Source: Pseudoscardovia suis (GTDB lineage: Bacteria > Actinomycetota > Actinomycetes > Actinomycetales > Bifidobacteriaceae). Taken from it: a DNA stretch of 64,000 nt. Within the stretch, counting starts at the first letter, position 1, and every line of letters begins with the position of its first letter. The stretch spans positions 124,001 to 188,000 of the forward strand of contig NZ_PGFC01000005.1 of the NCBI RefSeq assembly GCF_002797875.1. Direction: 5' to 3'. Shown here piece after piece: positions 63,741 through 64,000 of the stretch. The position numbers were made by a program, and so were the translations under genes. A model generated the notes under the pieces. The model was given only the letters and a program-made list of their open reading frames with translations. It ran no database searches and had not been told where the DNA came from.

Positions 63741-63776
63741 GCCGTGACACGCCGTAAACCGGCGGCGTGTCACGGC
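63741..63776 (+). terminator. Terminator after the VWA gene (copy 3 of the hairpin family)
   Basis: Perfect 13-bp stem GCCGTGACACGCC (63741-63753) / GGCGTGTCACGGC (63764-63776). The core GACACGCC is shared with 56535 and 58089. Confidence 0.7.
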
Positions 63777-63936
63777 GTGTCCACAGCCTTCTGTTCCAGG
63801 CCTCGTCGAACGCGTATTCATATTCCGGTTCCTTCCGAAACCATGGTGCTGCGACGTTTGTCGGAACACATATCCCTGATCATGTGCTGTTCCTGATGAA
63901 CTCCCGCGGACTGATAGAGTTTTATGGAGCGGATCG

Positions 63937-64000
63937 ATGACGATGCATGACGGTTGCGATGAGGAGATAACGTCCGAATTCTTGCGCATTTTCGGATTCC
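63937..64000 (+). CDS. Possible start of a gene running out of the window
   Basis: ATG 63937 is preceded at seven bases by GGAG; the frame stays open to the edge (MTMHDGCDEEITSEFLRIFG). Too short to identify. Confidence 0.3.
   Translation, partial: MTMHDGCDEEITSEFLRIFGF

Overview
The window is the origin end of an actinobacterial chromosome, almost certainly a Bifidobacterium. The evidence is the G+C-rich coding sequence, the gene order parB-parA-rsmG-jag-yidC-yidD-rnpA-rpmH / dnaA-dnaN-recF-dciA-gyrB-gyrA, and the actinobacterial blocks fhaA-fhaB-pstP-rodA-pbpA-pknA-pknB-(trpG-srtE)-DUF881-crgA, DUF3566, DUF3073 and SCP_3. I saw no rRNA, tRNA, insertion sequence, prophage or CRISPR array.

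Layout. 1-2121: a MarR regulator cut by the window edge, then an HxlR regulator divergent from an NAD(P)-binding reductase, with two matching operator-like sites on the reductase promoter. 2122-10099 (minus strand): partition genes parB and parA with four parS sites inside their coding sequence, rsmG, jag, yidC, yidD, rnpA and rpmH (44 codons). 10100-13743: origin, with DnaA boxes on both sides of dnaA. 13744-23023: dnaN, recF, dciA, gyrB, gyrA and a DUF3566 membrane protein. 23065-31927: metabolic and transport genes (two alpha/beta hydrolases, hemolysin III family, MetY-type enzyme, YhbY, amino-acid permease, NUDIX). 32109-42101: Ser/Thr signalling and cell-wall growth operon whose last five genes overlap by 4 bp each. 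42257-47569: trpG-type amidotransferase, class E sortase, DUF881, crgA, a small membrane protein and rhomboid. 48353-54819: glycogen phosphorylase, SCP_3 protein, trpS and DUF3073. 55061-63715: an unfamiliar envelope locus of two tandem paralogous two-segment membrane proteins, a signal-peptide protein with a C-terminal membrane anchor, and a 1561-residue secreted VWA/PKD protein whose middle is strikingly AT-rich.

The intergenic DNA holds most of what looks new. There are two unlinked, similar minus-strand units that look like paralogous small RNAs (hairpin, CU-rich anti-Shine-Dalgarno-like stretch, intrinsic terminator). A 15-bp repeat (ATACCGYAAACYACA) occurs in clusters after gyrB and between two convergent genes. 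A second cluster of perfect DnaA boxes lies about 35 kb from the origin, upstream-distal to glgP. A REP-like array of TATGTG...CACATA palindromes lies between convergent genes. Several 16-19-bp tandem arrays lie downstream of parB and jag.

The genes form a replication, segregation, RNA-maturation and membrane-insertion block on the left, a kinase-controlled growth and division block in the centre, and a surface locus on the right. All coordinates and motifs were read by eye; no database search was run.
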